DNA of 59,873 bases, from the IMG/VR virus record IMGVR_UViG_3300025107_000085, positions 1-59,873 of that record. The stretch is one strand, 5' to 3'. This document shows, piece after piece, positions 23,093-32,226 of the stretch. Source of the stretch: a virus. Every line of letters starts with the position of its first letter. Positions within the stretch are counted from its first letter, which is position 1. Under the pieces are notes generated by a model that ran no database searches, was not told the DNA's origin, and saw only the letters and a program-made list of their open reading frames with translations. Made by a program: the position numbers and the translations under genes.

Positions 23093-24223
23093 TTAGTTTC
23101 CGTATGTAACAACAAGAGGTGTTGCTCCACCAGCCACCTGTTTCCAATTTGTTAATGAGCCTACTTGTATAGGAGAGGACTTATGTACAATTGTGCCATC
23201 TCCCAACTGGCCGTAGTTATTAGGGCCCCAAGACCACAAAGTGCCATCGGTCTTAGTAGCAAAAGAATTGGATGACCAAGCGGAGGTCTGTTTCCAATCA
23301 GTTAAACCCCCTACCTGAACAGGGGATGATTTATCAACAATAGTACCGTCGCCTATTTGACCGTAGTAGTTTAACCCCCATCCCCAAAGAGTGCCATCTG
23401 TCTTAATGGCTAAAACGTGTAACCAACCAGCTGAAAGATTTTTCCAATCCGTGAGTGCTCCTATCTGTACCGGGGAGGATTTACGTGTAGTAGTACCATC
23501 TCCTAATACACCTACATAAGCATATCCCCAAGCCCACAAAGTACCATCGGTCTTTATGGCATGGGAAGATAAACTACTACAAGCAACCTCTTTCCAATCG
23601 GTTAAAGTTCCAATTTGTATAGGAGATGACTTTCCTACCACAGTATCATCACCAAGCTGCCCATAAGTATTTCTACCCCAAGACCATAAAGTACCGTCGG
23701 TCTTTATAGCCAAAACGTGTGAATCGTATGTAATTACATCTTTCCAATCTGTTAAACTGCCTACTTGTATTGGAGATGATTTAGGGGCAATTGTTCCATC
23801 GCCCAACTGACCGTAGCTATTAGCACCCCAAGACCATAAGGTACCATCAGTTTTTATAGCTAGTGCATTTATAGAACCAACTTTTATAGACAACCAATCT
23901 GTTAAACTACCTACCTGTATCGGGGATGATTTAGGCGCAATTGTTCCATCACCTAGCTGTCCGTTATTATTGTAGCCCCACATCCATAACGTACCGTCAG
24001 TTTTGATACCAGCAGAGACATTACCAATAGAACTTACTTGTTTCCAATTAGTAAGTGCCCCTATCTGAATTGGGGATGATTTAGAAATAGTGGAAGAATC
24101 ACCCATTTGCCCAAAGTTATTGTAACCCCAAGAAAATAAAGTATGTCCTACAAATCTATCTATCAGCTCATAATCAGTGAAGAAGAGGTTGTCTAACTCA
24201 CCTTCTAATGTTCTGAATCCCAT
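23093..24223 (-). CDS. RCC1-repeat tail protein, copy 3
   Basis: A 376-residue seven-bladed RCC1-like propeller (repeats with GQLGDGTIAPKSSPIQVG and AIKTDGTLWSWG). Its N-terminus (MGFRTLEGELDNLFFTDYE) differs from the other copies. Two consecutive blades are almost identical (GDGTIAPKSSPIQVGSLTDW twice), a sign of recent blade duplication. It lies directly after the S74 gene. Confidence 0.85.
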   Translation of the reverse strand: MGFRTLEGELDNLFFTDYELIDRFVGHTLFSWGYNNFGQMGDSSTISKSSPIQIGALTNWKQVSSIGNVSAGIKTDGTLWMWGYNNNGQLGDGTIAPKSSPIQVGSLTDWLSIKVGSINALAIKTDGTLWSWGANSYGQLGDGTIAPKSSPIQVGSLTDWKDVITYDSHVLAIKTDGTLWSWGRNTYGQLGDDTVVGKSSPIQIGTLTDWKEVACSSLSSHAIKTDGTLWAWGYAYVGVLGDGTTTRKSSPVQIGALTDWKNLSAGWLHVLAIKTDGTLWGWGLNYYGQIGDGTIVDKSSPVQVGGLTDWKQTSAWSSNSFATKTDGTLWSWGPNNYGQLGDGTIVHKSSPIQVGSLTNWKQVAGGATPLVVTYGN

Positions 24224-24694
24224 TTATTTATCCTCCAATATTTCTAGCCTCTCTCTAAGCTCTTTTATGGCCTCTACCAATATACCTATTGTAGCAATAT
24301 AGTTGACAGCTTTCATGTTATGTTTATCGGTAACCACAAGCTCGGGCATTGTAATCTCCACCTCTTGTGCTATAAAACCATAAGATTTTTTACCGGTAGA
24401 GATCCAATCAAATGAACAGCCTTCTAAATTATTTAACATATCTAAAGCACCATATATTGGCTGTATGTTTGTTTTTAGTCTTTCATCGGAAGATGTTACA
24501 AAACCTACGGAAATAAAATTACCTGTGTAAGGATTATAAGATAATTTATTTGAAGACACCCCTGCGGCACTCATAGTACCGGATATTGTGCTCGTAAACA
24601 TTGGATAATAAGCGGCATCAGTGGTAATGTCTGATACAGATATTTCTCCACCAGCTCCACCACCTGTACTTACGTAATCAGAATAATTTGACAT
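24224..24694 (-). CDS. Tail protein with peptidase S74 intramolecular chaperone
   Basis: A 156-residue protein whose residues about 65-156 match the S74 chaperone (SSDERLKTNIQPIYGALDML, YGFIAQEV, VNYIATIGILVEAIKELRER). This domain trimerises fibre proteins and cleaves itself off before its conserved Ser, here S65/S66 of SSDERLKTN. The N-terminal part is short, so it may cap a fibre tip or act in trans. AGGAGG precedes the ATG. Confidence 0.88.
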   Translation of the reverse strand: MSNYSDYVSTGGGAGGEISVSDITTDAAYYPMFTSTISGTMSAAGVSSNKLSYNPYTGNFISVGFVTSSDERLKTNIQPIYGALDMLNNLEGCSFDWISTGKKSYGFIAQEVEITMPELVVTDKHNMKAVNYIATIGILVEAIKELRERLEILEDK

Positions 24695-24705
24695 TTACAT
24701 CCTCC

Positions 24706-25458
24706 TTATTGTACTATACTTAGGATATTAGGTTTATCTCTTGTTACCTCAATCGTATGCTCAAAGTGAGCAGAGTATTTTCCTGAAGCGGTAGATATTG
24801 TCCAACCATTGGCTTCTCTAAACACCCTACAATCAGGGCCTTCTATAAGCATGGGCTCTATGGCTAATACCATACCTGCTTTTAATATAGCACCCTTATT
24901 TTTTTTACCATAGTTTGGTATTTGAGGTCTTTCATGCAAATCTTTGCCCACAGCATGACCAACAAATTCGCGTACAACTGAATAACCATTGCTTTCGGCG
25001 TGTGTTTGTATGGCATTTGATATATCCCCTATACGATTACCGCTGACAGCTTTTTCAATACCTTTATATAAACATTCTTTGGTTGTATCTATTAGCTGTT
25101 GATTTTGCTTCGTTACATTTCCTATTGGCAGTGTAATAGCGGCGTCACCATAAAAATAATCTTTACATATACCAAAATCTATACTAAGTACATCACCATC
25201 ACGTAATGTAGTATTAGAAGGAAAACCATGTACTACTTGATTATTAATGGAAGCACATATCGCATACGGGTAACCTTTATAATTTTTAAAGCCTGCTATG
25301 GCTTTATGGGATACAGCTAACTCATTGGCTACTTGTTCTAAATATTGAGTAGTTACACCAGGAACGGCTAAAACTTTCAAATTACTAAGAAAAGTAGCTA
25401 CTATTTTACAGCTGGTTTTTATTTTTTCTATCTGTGAGGGTGTTTTTAATATCATCAT
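24706..25458 (-). CDS. map: Methionine aminopeptidase type I
   Basis: Removes the initiator methionine. The 250-residue protein has the family core: VVHGFPS with the substrate His, SIDFG and DAAITLPIG with metal Asp residues, VGHAVGKDLHE with a metal His, and AIEPMLIEG with a metal Glu. The length is that of bacterial MetAP. Its ATG overlaps a six-codon leader reading frame (25455-25475) carrying the only strong ribosome site (AAGGAG). It lies inside the tail block, so it may process abundant virion proteins. Confidence 0.9.
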   Translation of the reverse strand: MMILKTPSQIEKIKTSCKIVATFLSNLKVLAVPGVTTQYLEQVANELAVSHKAIAGFKNYKGYPYAICASINNQVVHGFPSNTTLRDGDVLSIDFGICKDYFYGDAAITLPIGNVTKQNQQLIDTTKECLYKGIEKAVSGNRIGDISNAIQTHAESNGYSVVREFVGHAVGKDLHERPQIPNYGKKNKGAILKAGMVLAIEPMLIEGPDCRVFREANGWTISTASGKYSAHFEHTIEVTRDKPNILSIVQ

Positions 25459-25514
25459 GATGAATAGCCAAGCATTAGTTATATCTCCTTAAATACATTT
25501 GAACTAAAATAGAA

Positions 25515-25543
25515 AATAAGGGCAACAAAATGTTGCCCTTATT
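25515..25543 (-). terminator. Intrinsic terminator after the virion gene
   Basis: AATAAGGGCAACA and TGTTGCCCTTATT form a 13-bp stem with a 3-base loop; on the - strand it is followed by a T-rich tail (TTTCTATTTT). It lies 22 bp beyond the end of the gene at 25565. Confidence 0.8.
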
Positions 25544-25564
25544 CATCGCTTATTCAATCATGTA

Positions 25565-26827
25565 TTACTCTATAATTCTCCAACCGTAAGTATCATTATA
25601 GTAAATTAACTCAAACGAAGCATCATCTACATCTATTATTAAATCCTGATCAAGCCCCATAATTAATTTACCATTCCTGCTAATTGTTACATTTACTGTA
25701 CCACAATTACCGCCTCCATCAAAAATAGATACAGGTACACCAAACACTGGGTTTGGTGGCAATGAAATGGTATAGGCAGAAACTGCTTGGGTATTTACCA
25801 CTATTCTATCATAAGGTAAAGCCGTATAGTTAGCTAGTTTTTCAACCCAAACTTTAAGACCGCCAGATGCGGCATAAGATGAATTCCATTCTATATTGAC
25901 CCAATCATCTGTGTATGTATCAAAAGCAGGTGTAACTTGTAGTACGCCCGCGGCCACAGCAGCTGTGTAATAGTCTGCCGAGTTTTTAAATTTGACACCA
26001 TTGTAGTACACTTCAAGATCGGCGGGTACAGTAGTAAAGTTACCATCATACTCCCACACACCACCATTATAAACCATATCAGCACTAGCGTGCTGAATAT
26101 TTGCAGCACCACTGATTGTAACTATTTTACCGACACTATCAACTGTAACGTTAAGACCACCAGATGCTTGGAAAGTTAATGTATCCCCAGAGCTTGATGC
26201 TTCAGCGGTATTGACGCCATCAGTCATGTATAGAAAAGATTTACCACCACCAGAAACCGTGGTGTCAATCTTATCCGATAAAAATTCACCTGTGTATTTA
26301 TAAATCTCGCCCCAAAGAGGGCCTGTGTAACCTAAACCAGTTGGATCAGCATCAAAGTAAACTGTACCAGCTGACGCATCGTACTCCCAGTTAAAAGCAG
26401 TCTCTGATGCTAAAATTTCAGAGGCATAATTAGGAGCTGTACCAGCACCATTATCAGCAAACACGCGAAGTTTGTACTGAGTTTCCGCGTAACGCATCCA
26501 CATATCTATACGGATAGCGCCTCTTGCTGAATGGCCTGTTTCAATACAGTCACTTTCGTAACCTATCCAAGCCTTATTACCATTTACAGTAGGATCTGCT
26601 GTAAGTTTTATTGTGTGTTTTTCAACTAAACCAGCTGTGATGCCGCTAGCTACCAACGGACCGTAAGTAGCAACCACATCTATGGCTGGAATTTGATTAG
26701 CGAGTATCTGATGAGGGTTCTTTAAAGCAAATGATTCGTTAGACGCACCTTTGGCGGTTGACGTGAACCCTACATTACTCAGATGCTTGCTTTGAATACT
26801 TTCTCTATAAGTATCTGAAAAAGCCAT
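25565..26827 (-). CDS. Virion or tail-fibre structural protein
   Basis: A 420-residue, Gly/Thr/Asn-rich beta protein with no catalytic motif. The N-terminal 100 residues may anchor it, and the C-terminus (VFGVPVSIFDGGGNCGTVNV, then ISRNGKLIMG) looks like the fold seen at fibre ends. AAGGAG lies upstream of the ATG. It is co-transcribed with the larger gene upstream and ends at a terminator. Confidence 0.65.
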   Translation of the reverse strand: MAFSDTYRESIQSKHLSNVGFTSTAKGASNESFALKNPHQILANQIPAIDVVATYGPLVASGITAGLVEKHTIKLTADPTVNGNKAWIGYESDCIETGHSARGAIRIDMWMRYAETQYKLRVFADNGAGTAPNYASEILASETAFNWEYDASAGTVYFDADPTGLGYTGPLWGEIYKYTGEFLSDKIDTTVSGGGKSFLYMTDGVNTAEASSSGDTLTFQASGGLNVTVDSVGKIVTISGAANIQHASADMVYNGGVWEYDGNFTTVPADLEVYYNGVKFKNSADYYTAAVAAGVLQVTPAFDTYTDDWVNIEWNSSYAASGGLKVWVEKLANYTALPYDRIVVNTQAVSAYTISLPPNPVFGVPVSIFDGGGNCGTVNVTISRNGKLIMGLDQDLIIDVDDASFELIYYNDTYGWRIIE

Positions 26828-26839
26828 AATTAATCTCCT

Positions 26840-28831
26840 TTATAATGTAGGATTAAAAGTAATCTGAGTCAATGCCGTAGGATTACCATTAGCAAATTTA
26901 ATACGCATAACGATCCTATTACCAAAACTGGAAGAACTCGTGGTACCAAAGCTAAAGGCCACAGTACTTCCAGAAGAACCTGCACCTAAACAACCATTGC
27001 CGGCGTATGTCTGCTGATCAACAGCTAAATCCTGCCAAACTGCAGTATTTCCATTACCATAGTCAGAACAATTGGGTAGACGCAGATGAACTTCTACATC
27101 AGCTCCCTGGATTGTAGTCAATGCGTTAGACCAACCAGAGAATGTAATTGTGCCTTGATTGAAAGCACCAGTAGCAATAAAAATTCTGTAATAATAACAA
27201 TCACCAGATACCGCAGAGTAGTTAGGTCCGGCTGGCAAGAATAGAGAATGGTTAATGGATGGATAGTCTAATGTACCATTATAAGTCTCTAAATGTCCAC
27301 CGGCACTTCTATCTGTGGCTTCTACCCAAGCACTGTCTGTTGATGGAGTATCGCCCAAAGTGATGTCAGTAAAATCTTCTGTACCAACATAACGTTTGTC
27401 TTCATCATCAAAATACTCGATAGTGTTTGTACTTGTAACTCCGTAAGTATCTACTCTAAATGTGCCAGCAGCAGAACTAGCTGATGTGGCACTAGCAAAT
27501 ACATTCCAATAGGTGGCGGTAGCACGTGCATCTAAATCTCTAAAATTACCTGCTCCTACCGTTATTGAAGAGTTATAAGTACCTATTGTATCCGTTATAG
27601 CCAAAGGCTCCGTTAAACCCAAATTGGTAAGTGTGGGTGTCTGGTTTGCCGCATTAAATTCACTAAGATTAAGTCTAAGAGGACTTGAAACATATCCTCT
27701 ATCAAATAAATCCTCAGTATCTGTAACACTGATATTAAATGTTGATCCGGTATTGTAATAGGGTACACCACTTAAATACTTATTTGATGGTGTATTTTCT
27801 GTTACTGTTGGTGCCGGGGCAGCTATGCCCTGGTCAGTAGTATCAACCCAAAAACTGGCATAAGTATAAGAAGCCGACCCGCCGACGGTGTGTTGAATTA
27901 CTATTTGTCCTACATAACCAACGGCTAGTGTGAGTGTCGCACTCATACTGGCTATTTGATAGGGAGGCCAAAAACCAGCGTAGCCATCAACAGTAGTGTT
28001 CATACAACGTCTGTTTGTAAGGTTAATTATATTTGTACCGACATTTGTAGCTGTGTGATTAGGATTCGATCCCACATCTGCTTCGGTTTCTTCTAAAACA
28101 CAACCATCGGCCGCAAAAGCTGCAGCTAGATCCAATGTACCAACAATAGTGCCGTCTTTAACTACTTGAAGGGTACCAGTATCTGCTGGGTAAAAACCCC
28201 CTGCTATACTAATAACCATGGTATTATCGTCAGTAAATCTTACTGTAGTTCCAGCTGTTACTGTGGCCGTATTATCAGTATACTCTTCACTAGGTGCACC
28301 ACTACTAACTTTTGCCGTTTGATCTATATCATCTATGGTAAAAGTAGCTGTACCTGGTCTTATAGCATACTGTGAGGTTTCTCCAACATAATTAGGCCTC
28401 TTGGGAATTAAAAAAGCCATATTCCGAAGGTCTGTGTTAGGAGTGTCATTCCAATTATCTTCGCCAACAACCAAATTCATCATTCTACGAAGATAGTTCA
28501 AGTCATCCTCTAAATTTTCATGATTGTGTCTTCTACCGGAAACACTGGCTACCGTAGCACTTGGGGTTGGGCTTACTGTGGCGTTGGTACCAGATACCGC
28601 AGTAATCTCATAAACACCGGCCGCATCGCCGGAGTCAATAACCAAGTAGTTACCTACCTCATTTCCTGTAAAAGAAGATACATCCGCAATTGTAGGCGAA
28701 CCTGATGTAACTGTAAAGGTGGCTGTAGCATAATCACGACCACACTGCTCAGCGTACTGCTGAAGCATTGCATCATAAAATGTACGAGTACCTCTAATTT
28801 TGTCAAACTGTTCCATTAGGCTGCGTGACAT
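26840..28831 (-). CDS. Large virion structural protein
   Basis: A 663-residue beta-rich protein. The helical N-terminus (EQFDKIRGTRTFYDAMLQQY) is followed by an Ig-like segment (TFTVTSGSPTIADVSSF) and a histidine-rich turn (RRHNHENLEDDLNYLRR), then long Thr/Ser/Gly-rich strands. This is the composition of tail-fibre or baseplate-wedge proteins. No exact family recognised. AAGGAG precedes the ATG. Confidence 0.65.
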   Translation of the reverse strand: MSRSLMEQFDKIRGTRTFYDAMLQQYAEQCGRDYATATFTVTSGSPTIADVSSFTGNEVGNYLVIDSGDAAGVYEITAVSGTNATVSPTPSATVASVSGRRHNHENLEDDLNYLRRMMNLVVGEDNWNDTPNTDLRNMAFLIPKRPNYVGETSQYAIRPGTATFTIDDIDQTAKVSSGAPSEEYTDNTATVTAGTTVRFTDDNTMVISIAGGFYPADTGTLQVVKDGTIVGTLDLAAAFAADGCVLEETEADVGSNPNHTATNVGTNIINLTNRRCMNTTVDGYAGFWPPYQIASMSATLTLAVGYVGQIVIQHTVGGSASYTYASFWVDTTDQGIAAPAPTVTENTPSNKYLSGVPYYNTGSTFNISVTDTEDLFDRGYVSSPLRLNLSEFNAANQTPTLTNLGLTEPLAITDTIGTYNSSITVGAGNFRDLDARATATYWNVFASATSASSAAGTFRVDTYGVTSTNTIEYFDDEDKRYVGTEDFTDITLGDTPSTDSAWVEATDRSAGGHLETYNGTLDYPSINHSLFLPAGPNYSAVSGDCYYYRIFIATGAFNQGTITFSGWSNALTTIQGADVEVHLRLPNCSDYGNGNTAVWQDLAVDQQTYAGNGCLGAGSSGSTVAFSFGTTSSSSFGNRIVMRIKFANGNPTALTQITFNPTL

Positions 28832-29054
28832 TATTAATCTCCTTATTAAATTATTAACGCGTTAAAAAACTAAAAACTTGTAACTAGAAAAACATTAACT
28901 CCATGACATCGTGCCCGGATGTCGATAAATAAAGATAAACCTAATATTAGTAGGAATATTAGACTTAACTTTATTACTCTATATATAGATAGGTTACTTA
29001 ATTACTAATGCAATAAAAAACCCCACTTAATAATTAAATTAAGCAGGGTTTATG
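28832..29054. other. Intergenic region with terminator and short hairpins
   Basis: This 223 bp gap holds the terminator of the downstream operon at 29021-29047, a GACATC/GATGTC hairpin at 28905-28923 and TTAACGCGTTAA at 28854-28865. A promoter for the virion pair should lie here, but I cannot point to a convincing one. Confidence 0.4.
29021..29047 (-). terminator. Intrinsic terminator of the 29055-33372 operon
   Basis: On the - strand, CCCTGCTTAAT pairs with ATTAAGTGGGG (two G-U pairs) and is followed by TTTTTT. It lies just after the TAG of the gene at 29055. Confidence 0.75.
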
Positions 29055-29453
29055 CTAAACTCTTGTGAGCACACAGCCGGTATCGTCTACTCTAAATGTT
29101 TCAAAATAAACCTTGCCTGCTTTTACTAAGTCCCTTACATTTTTTTGTGACTTACTTAGCTTAGATTTACCTGTTTTGATTTCAATAAAAACAATTTCAT
29201 TATCGTTAATAAGTATACCATCTATCTCCCTCCCAATAAAAATAAAATCTTCAGGGGCATATGGCCAAGCATCAGTAAAAGGGGCTAAGTTTTCTCCTAT
29301 TTTGCCTAGACGCACCTCAGAACTTTTCTTTTGTCCCAATAGGATGTCGTATTTATTACGCCAATCTTTTACTTCTTTTTTGGCGTCTAAAAAATTTTTT
29401 AAGCTTACTATAATTACAAACACACAAACAATAATTGTTGCTAAATCTGGCAT
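29055..29453 (-). CDS. Membrane-anchored Holliday-junction-resolvase-like endonuclease
   Basis: A 132-residue protein with an N-terminal membrane helix (TIIVCVFVIIVSLKNF) followed by a PD-(D/E)xK-type core: RLGKIGENLAPF, GREIDGILI (metal Asp) and VFIEIKTGKSKLS (ExK). This resembles the archaeal-Hjc-related endonuclease family that has a similar N-terminal helix. Substrate unknown. It is the last gene of its operon and ends in TAG. Confidence 0.75.
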   Translation of the reverse strand: MPDLATIIVCVFVIIVSLKNFLDAKKEVKDWRNKYDILLGQKKSSEVRLGKIGENLAPFTDAWPYAPEDFIFIGREIDGILINDNEIVFIEIKTGKSKLSKSQKNVRDLVKAGKVYFETFRVDDTGCVLTRV

Positions 29454-29454
29454 A

Positions 29455-30201
29455 TTAGTCTTTAATCTCCTCTATGGCTGAGGCGTAATCCACACGCTTT
29501 TGATAAACACCTTCAAGTTCTTTGGCCAGAGCGGCCCTTATTTTCTTTAAGTTACCTAGTTTGGTGTTTACATCATCAAACTGTCCGTTATCAAGCAAAC
29601 CATTTATGGTTTGTTCTAATACGGCGGCAGGATCAAAATTACCAGATTGAACTAGGGACCTACTAGTGGCCTCTACTCTATCACATATAAGTAACACAGC
29701 AGCCTCTATTGACTTAGGTTTACTGCAAGGATATCTAAAAGAATCTGGATCAGCATCTTTACCTGCCCTTGAATAAAAATAAATAGCTATATCGTTACCA
29801 TGATGTTGACTTATAACTTCTATAACACTTCTTGGAAATTTATGGTCACCAAGCAGTATATTTACTGAGTCAGCAACATGCCTTGTTATAATCTGAGTAC
29901 TTATCCATGAGTCTAAACTATCATGTGGATTTTCATTGTCTAATTGGTTTTCTGAAAACATGTTTGGATTAACACATTTACCAATATCATGATAAACAGC
30001 ACACACCTTCATAAATTGAATATCAAGTCCTAATTCCGCACTTACCGCTTCTGCCATAGAAGCCACTGATTGGCTATGTTTAAATGTGCCAGGGCACTTA
30101 GATTTAAACCATTTAGCCAAAGGGTAAGAAGAATCAAGTAATTCAGCTAATTCTATTTCTTGTGTTGAGATAGCTGTATTATTACTACTCTCGTCGTTCA
30201 T
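29455..30201 (-). CDS. HD-superfamily phosphohydrolase
   Basis: A 248-residue protein with the metal-binding His/Asp set H42 (FKHSQS), AVYHDIGK (71-78), a later HHGND and DRVEA. The layout is like the HD domain of 7TM-HD proteins that hydrolyse cyclic dinucleotides, but there are no membrane segments. It could hydrolyse nucleotides or a defence signal; substrate unknown. Confidence 0.8.
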   Translation of the reverse strand: MNDESSNNTAISTQEIELAELLDSSYPLAKWFKSKCPGTFKHSQSVASMAEAVSAELGLDIQFMKVCAVYHDIGKCVNPNMFSENQLDNENPHDSLDSWISTQIITRHVADSVNILLGDHKFPRSVIEVISQHHGNDIAIYFYSRAGKDADPDSFRYPCSKPKSIEAAVLLICDRVEATSRSLVQSGNFDPAAVLEQTINGLLDNGQFDDVNTKLGNLKKIRAALAKELEGVYQKRVDYASAIEEIKD

Positions 30202-30203
30202 TA

Positions 30204-30494
30204 TTAAACTCCTTGAATATCATTACCAAAAAGTTGTTTTCTGGAAGCTACCTTAGATAAACGTAGTTTTTCTACATTATCAATTTTATTTTGTTGTATC
30301 GTACCGTCTCCAAAGGCCATACCCTCAGGGTCATCTCGGTAATCCCAAATACCTCCTAAGCATTCTTCACCTGTTTCATCATCAATCATAATCTCCAAGG
30401 CCAAACCCAAAGGATGAAAAAATAATCTATTGGCTTCCTGTAAAAAGCCAAATTCTCTAAATTCTTTTATGTCCATCCTATTAATAGTAGTCAT
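30204..30494 (-). CDS. Hypothetical protein
   Basis: A 96-residue protein (for example LFFHPLGLALEIMIDDETGE, GGIWDYRDDPEGMAFG), acidic in the middle. It looks like a small conserved phage protein, but I cannot name the family. AAGGAG precedes the ATG and it is 2 bp from the HD gene. Confidence 0.65.
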   Translation of the reverse strand: MTTINRMDIKEFREFGFLQEANRLFFHPLGLALEIMIDDETGEECLGGIWDYRDDPEGMAFGDGTIQQNKIDNVEKLRLSKVASRKQLFGNDIQGV

Positions 30495-30504
30495 TTTTAT
30501 CTCC

Positions 30505-30891
30505 TTAAAGTTGTTTTTTATAATTACCTTTACCTGGTATTACATTCCTAACCCCGCCGATAGGATCTTCTACATCCCCGTCACGTCTTGGAATTAGGTG
30601 ACAATGCGCATGCATTATCGTCTGTCCAGCAGACTCACCGCAATTCCAGCCAACATTAAAACCAGTTATAGTGGGATCTTCTCTTACCATTTCTTCTTTT
30701 AATATAGTACAAATGCTGTATATATCATCCAACTCCTCACGACTTAAATCCCAATAAGTTTTTTTATGCACAAAAGGTATGATTAGTTTGTGCCCCTTTG
30801 TTACAGCATACGAGTCATCCACAGCGTAAGCAGTTATTAATTCCAACACGCCCTGCTTTTCAAAAAATTCTTGATTACAAAATAAGCACAT
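30505..30891 (-). CDS. HIT-family nucleotide hydrolase
   Basis: A 128-residue protein with the histidine triad HAHCHLIPR and the upstream GFNVGWNCGESAGQ strand. CxxC near the N-terminus (CLFC) may bind zinc. HIT enzymes split nucleoside phosphoramidates or dinucleotide polyphosphates (AMP-lysine, Ap4A). GGAGG precedes the ATG. Confidence 0.9.
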   Translation of the reverse strand: MCLFCNQEFFEKQGVLELITAYAVDDSYAVTKGHKLIIPFVHKKTYWDLSREELDDIYSICTILKEEMVREDPTITGFNVGWNCGESAGQTIMHAHCHLIPRRDGDVEDPIGGVRNVIPGKGNYKKQL

Positions 30892-30893
30892 AA

Positions 30894-31379
30894 TTAAACC
30901 TCCAAGCTTTTTATTGGCTCCCCTAAGGTTACCTCTTCATATAAATTACTCAAAATCTTTCTTGGTATTTTATATCCTAATGTTATATAGTTGTTATTAG
31001 GCACCTCTATTAGTGGGATATTCCTTTCTTTGGTGTAGTCTTCTACAAGTACTATGAGTGCTTGTAAATTTTTAAAAACAAATAGTTTATTATCGTTAAT
31101 AAAAAAATATATAAATAGCCTACTTCCCTTTTCCCATGCCTGCCAAGGTCCCCCAGGAGATAGATTATGTTTTTTACTATAACGTTCTATAAAAAAATTA
31201 GGCGTTTTATTTATACTATATGTATCTGTTTTAACTTCGGTAGGGGTACTATTTTTTATATATACCAAGTCTGAAGCACGACTTTTAACAAACCAATCGA
31301 AATCATTTGGGTACGTATCTTTAATAAGCTGTTCACCCTTATTCCCAACCTCTAATTGTTTACTCCATTGATACATCAT
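30894..31379 (-). CDS. Candidate PD-(D/E)xK nuclease next to Dam
   Basis: A 161-residue protein with GNKGEQLIKD (helix with acidic residue), SRASDLVYIK (metal Asp) and TEVKTDTY (ExK), the order of a PD-(D/E)xK core. It overlaps the Dam methylase stop by TAATG. The pair could be a compact restriction-modification unit, or the nuclease could attack unmodified host DNA. Not certain. Confidence 0.6.
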   Translation of the reverse strand: MMYQWSKQLEVGNKGEQLIKDTYPNDFDWFVKSRASDLVYIKNSTPTEVKTDTYSINKTPNFFIERYSKKHNLSPGGPWQAWEKGSRLFIYFFINDNKLFVFKNLQALIVLVEDYTKERNIPLIEVPNNNYITLGYKIPRKILSNLYEEVTLGEPIKSLEV

Positions 31380-32221
31380 TATCCTCCAAATAAATCCACA
31401 GTAAGTTTTTTTATTGGGTAGTTGGTTACTATAACTTCTTCTACTTTACCTCTTCCAGCAGCATCGCTATTAATATACCTGTGGACTTCTATTACATTAA
31501 TAACGTACTCTTTATATAAATCTTGTATGAATGCGGTATTTGCATTAGACAGCATCCATTTTACGCCACGTCTGTTTAATTCATCACACAAGTTTTTTAC
31601 AAGCTGTTGATCCTTTTGATTAAAATCATCTTTATTATAACCTGTAAAAGAATTACCATCTAATATATCGTAAGGAGGATCACTATATACAAAGTCATCT
31701 TTCTTGACATAATCAAGTATTTTGCTGTAATGCGCACGTTCGATGTGGGTATCGGCAAGACTCTCAGCACACTCTTCTAATAAAAACACATCATCTATGG
31801 TCGGGTTATTTCTAAAACCAAAGGGGACATTAAAAAGACCCTTAGAGTTTACTCTAAACAAACCATTAAAACATGTTTTATTAAGAAATAGAAATCTTGC
31901 TGCTTTGTCTATATCTACTTCATCGCTGTACTGATCCATGCCTTTTTGATCTCTGACTGTGTAATAATAAGCCTCATCATTTACGTGTTGTTTCAACGCT
32001 TCTATTAGTTCCTGAGTATTATTTTTAAGCACCTTATAAAAATTTATTAGGTCGCTGTTGCAATCTATAAGTATAGCGTTTTTGGGACGTAAGTGAAAAA
32101 AGAATGACGCCCCTCCCGCAAAATTCTCTATGTATCTATTATAAGCGGTGGGCATATAGCTAGTTAAATCTTTTAATAACTTACCTTTCCCGCCAGCCCA
32201 CCTTAATGGGGACTTAGCCAT
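31379..32221 (-). CDS. dam: DNA adenine methyltransferase (Dam / D12 class)
   Basis: Methylates adenine N6, usually in GATC. The protein (280 aa from the ATG at 32221, where AGGTGA precedes it; a GTG at 32230 is also in frame) has the SAM motif PLRWAGGKGKLL, FAGGASFFFHL and the catalytic DPPY in YSDPPYDIL. The family layout (alpha class, Dam/D12) is clear; the target sequence is inferred only from the family. GATC occurs widely in the window. Confidence 0.9.
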   Translation of the reverse strand: MAKSPLRWAGGKGKLLKDLTSYMPTAYNRYIENFAGGASFFFHLRPKNAILIDCNSDLINFYKVLKNNTQELIEALKQHVNDEAYYYTVRDQKGMDQYSDEVDIDKAARFLFLNKTCFNGLFRVNSKGLFNVPFGFRNNPTIDDVFLLEECAESLADTHIERAHYSKILDYVKKDDFVYSDPPYDILDGNSFTGYNKDDFNQKDQQLVKNLCDELNRRGVKWMLSNANTAFIQDLYKEYVINVIEVHRYINSDAAGRGKVEEVIVTNYPIKKLTVDLFGG

Positions 32222-32226
32222 ACTAA

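Noticed and set aside
20099-24223. CRISPR array or satellite repeat
   Set aside because: The repeated DNA is coding and comes from RCC1 blades about 150 bp apart with varied sequence; no spacer-like pattern.
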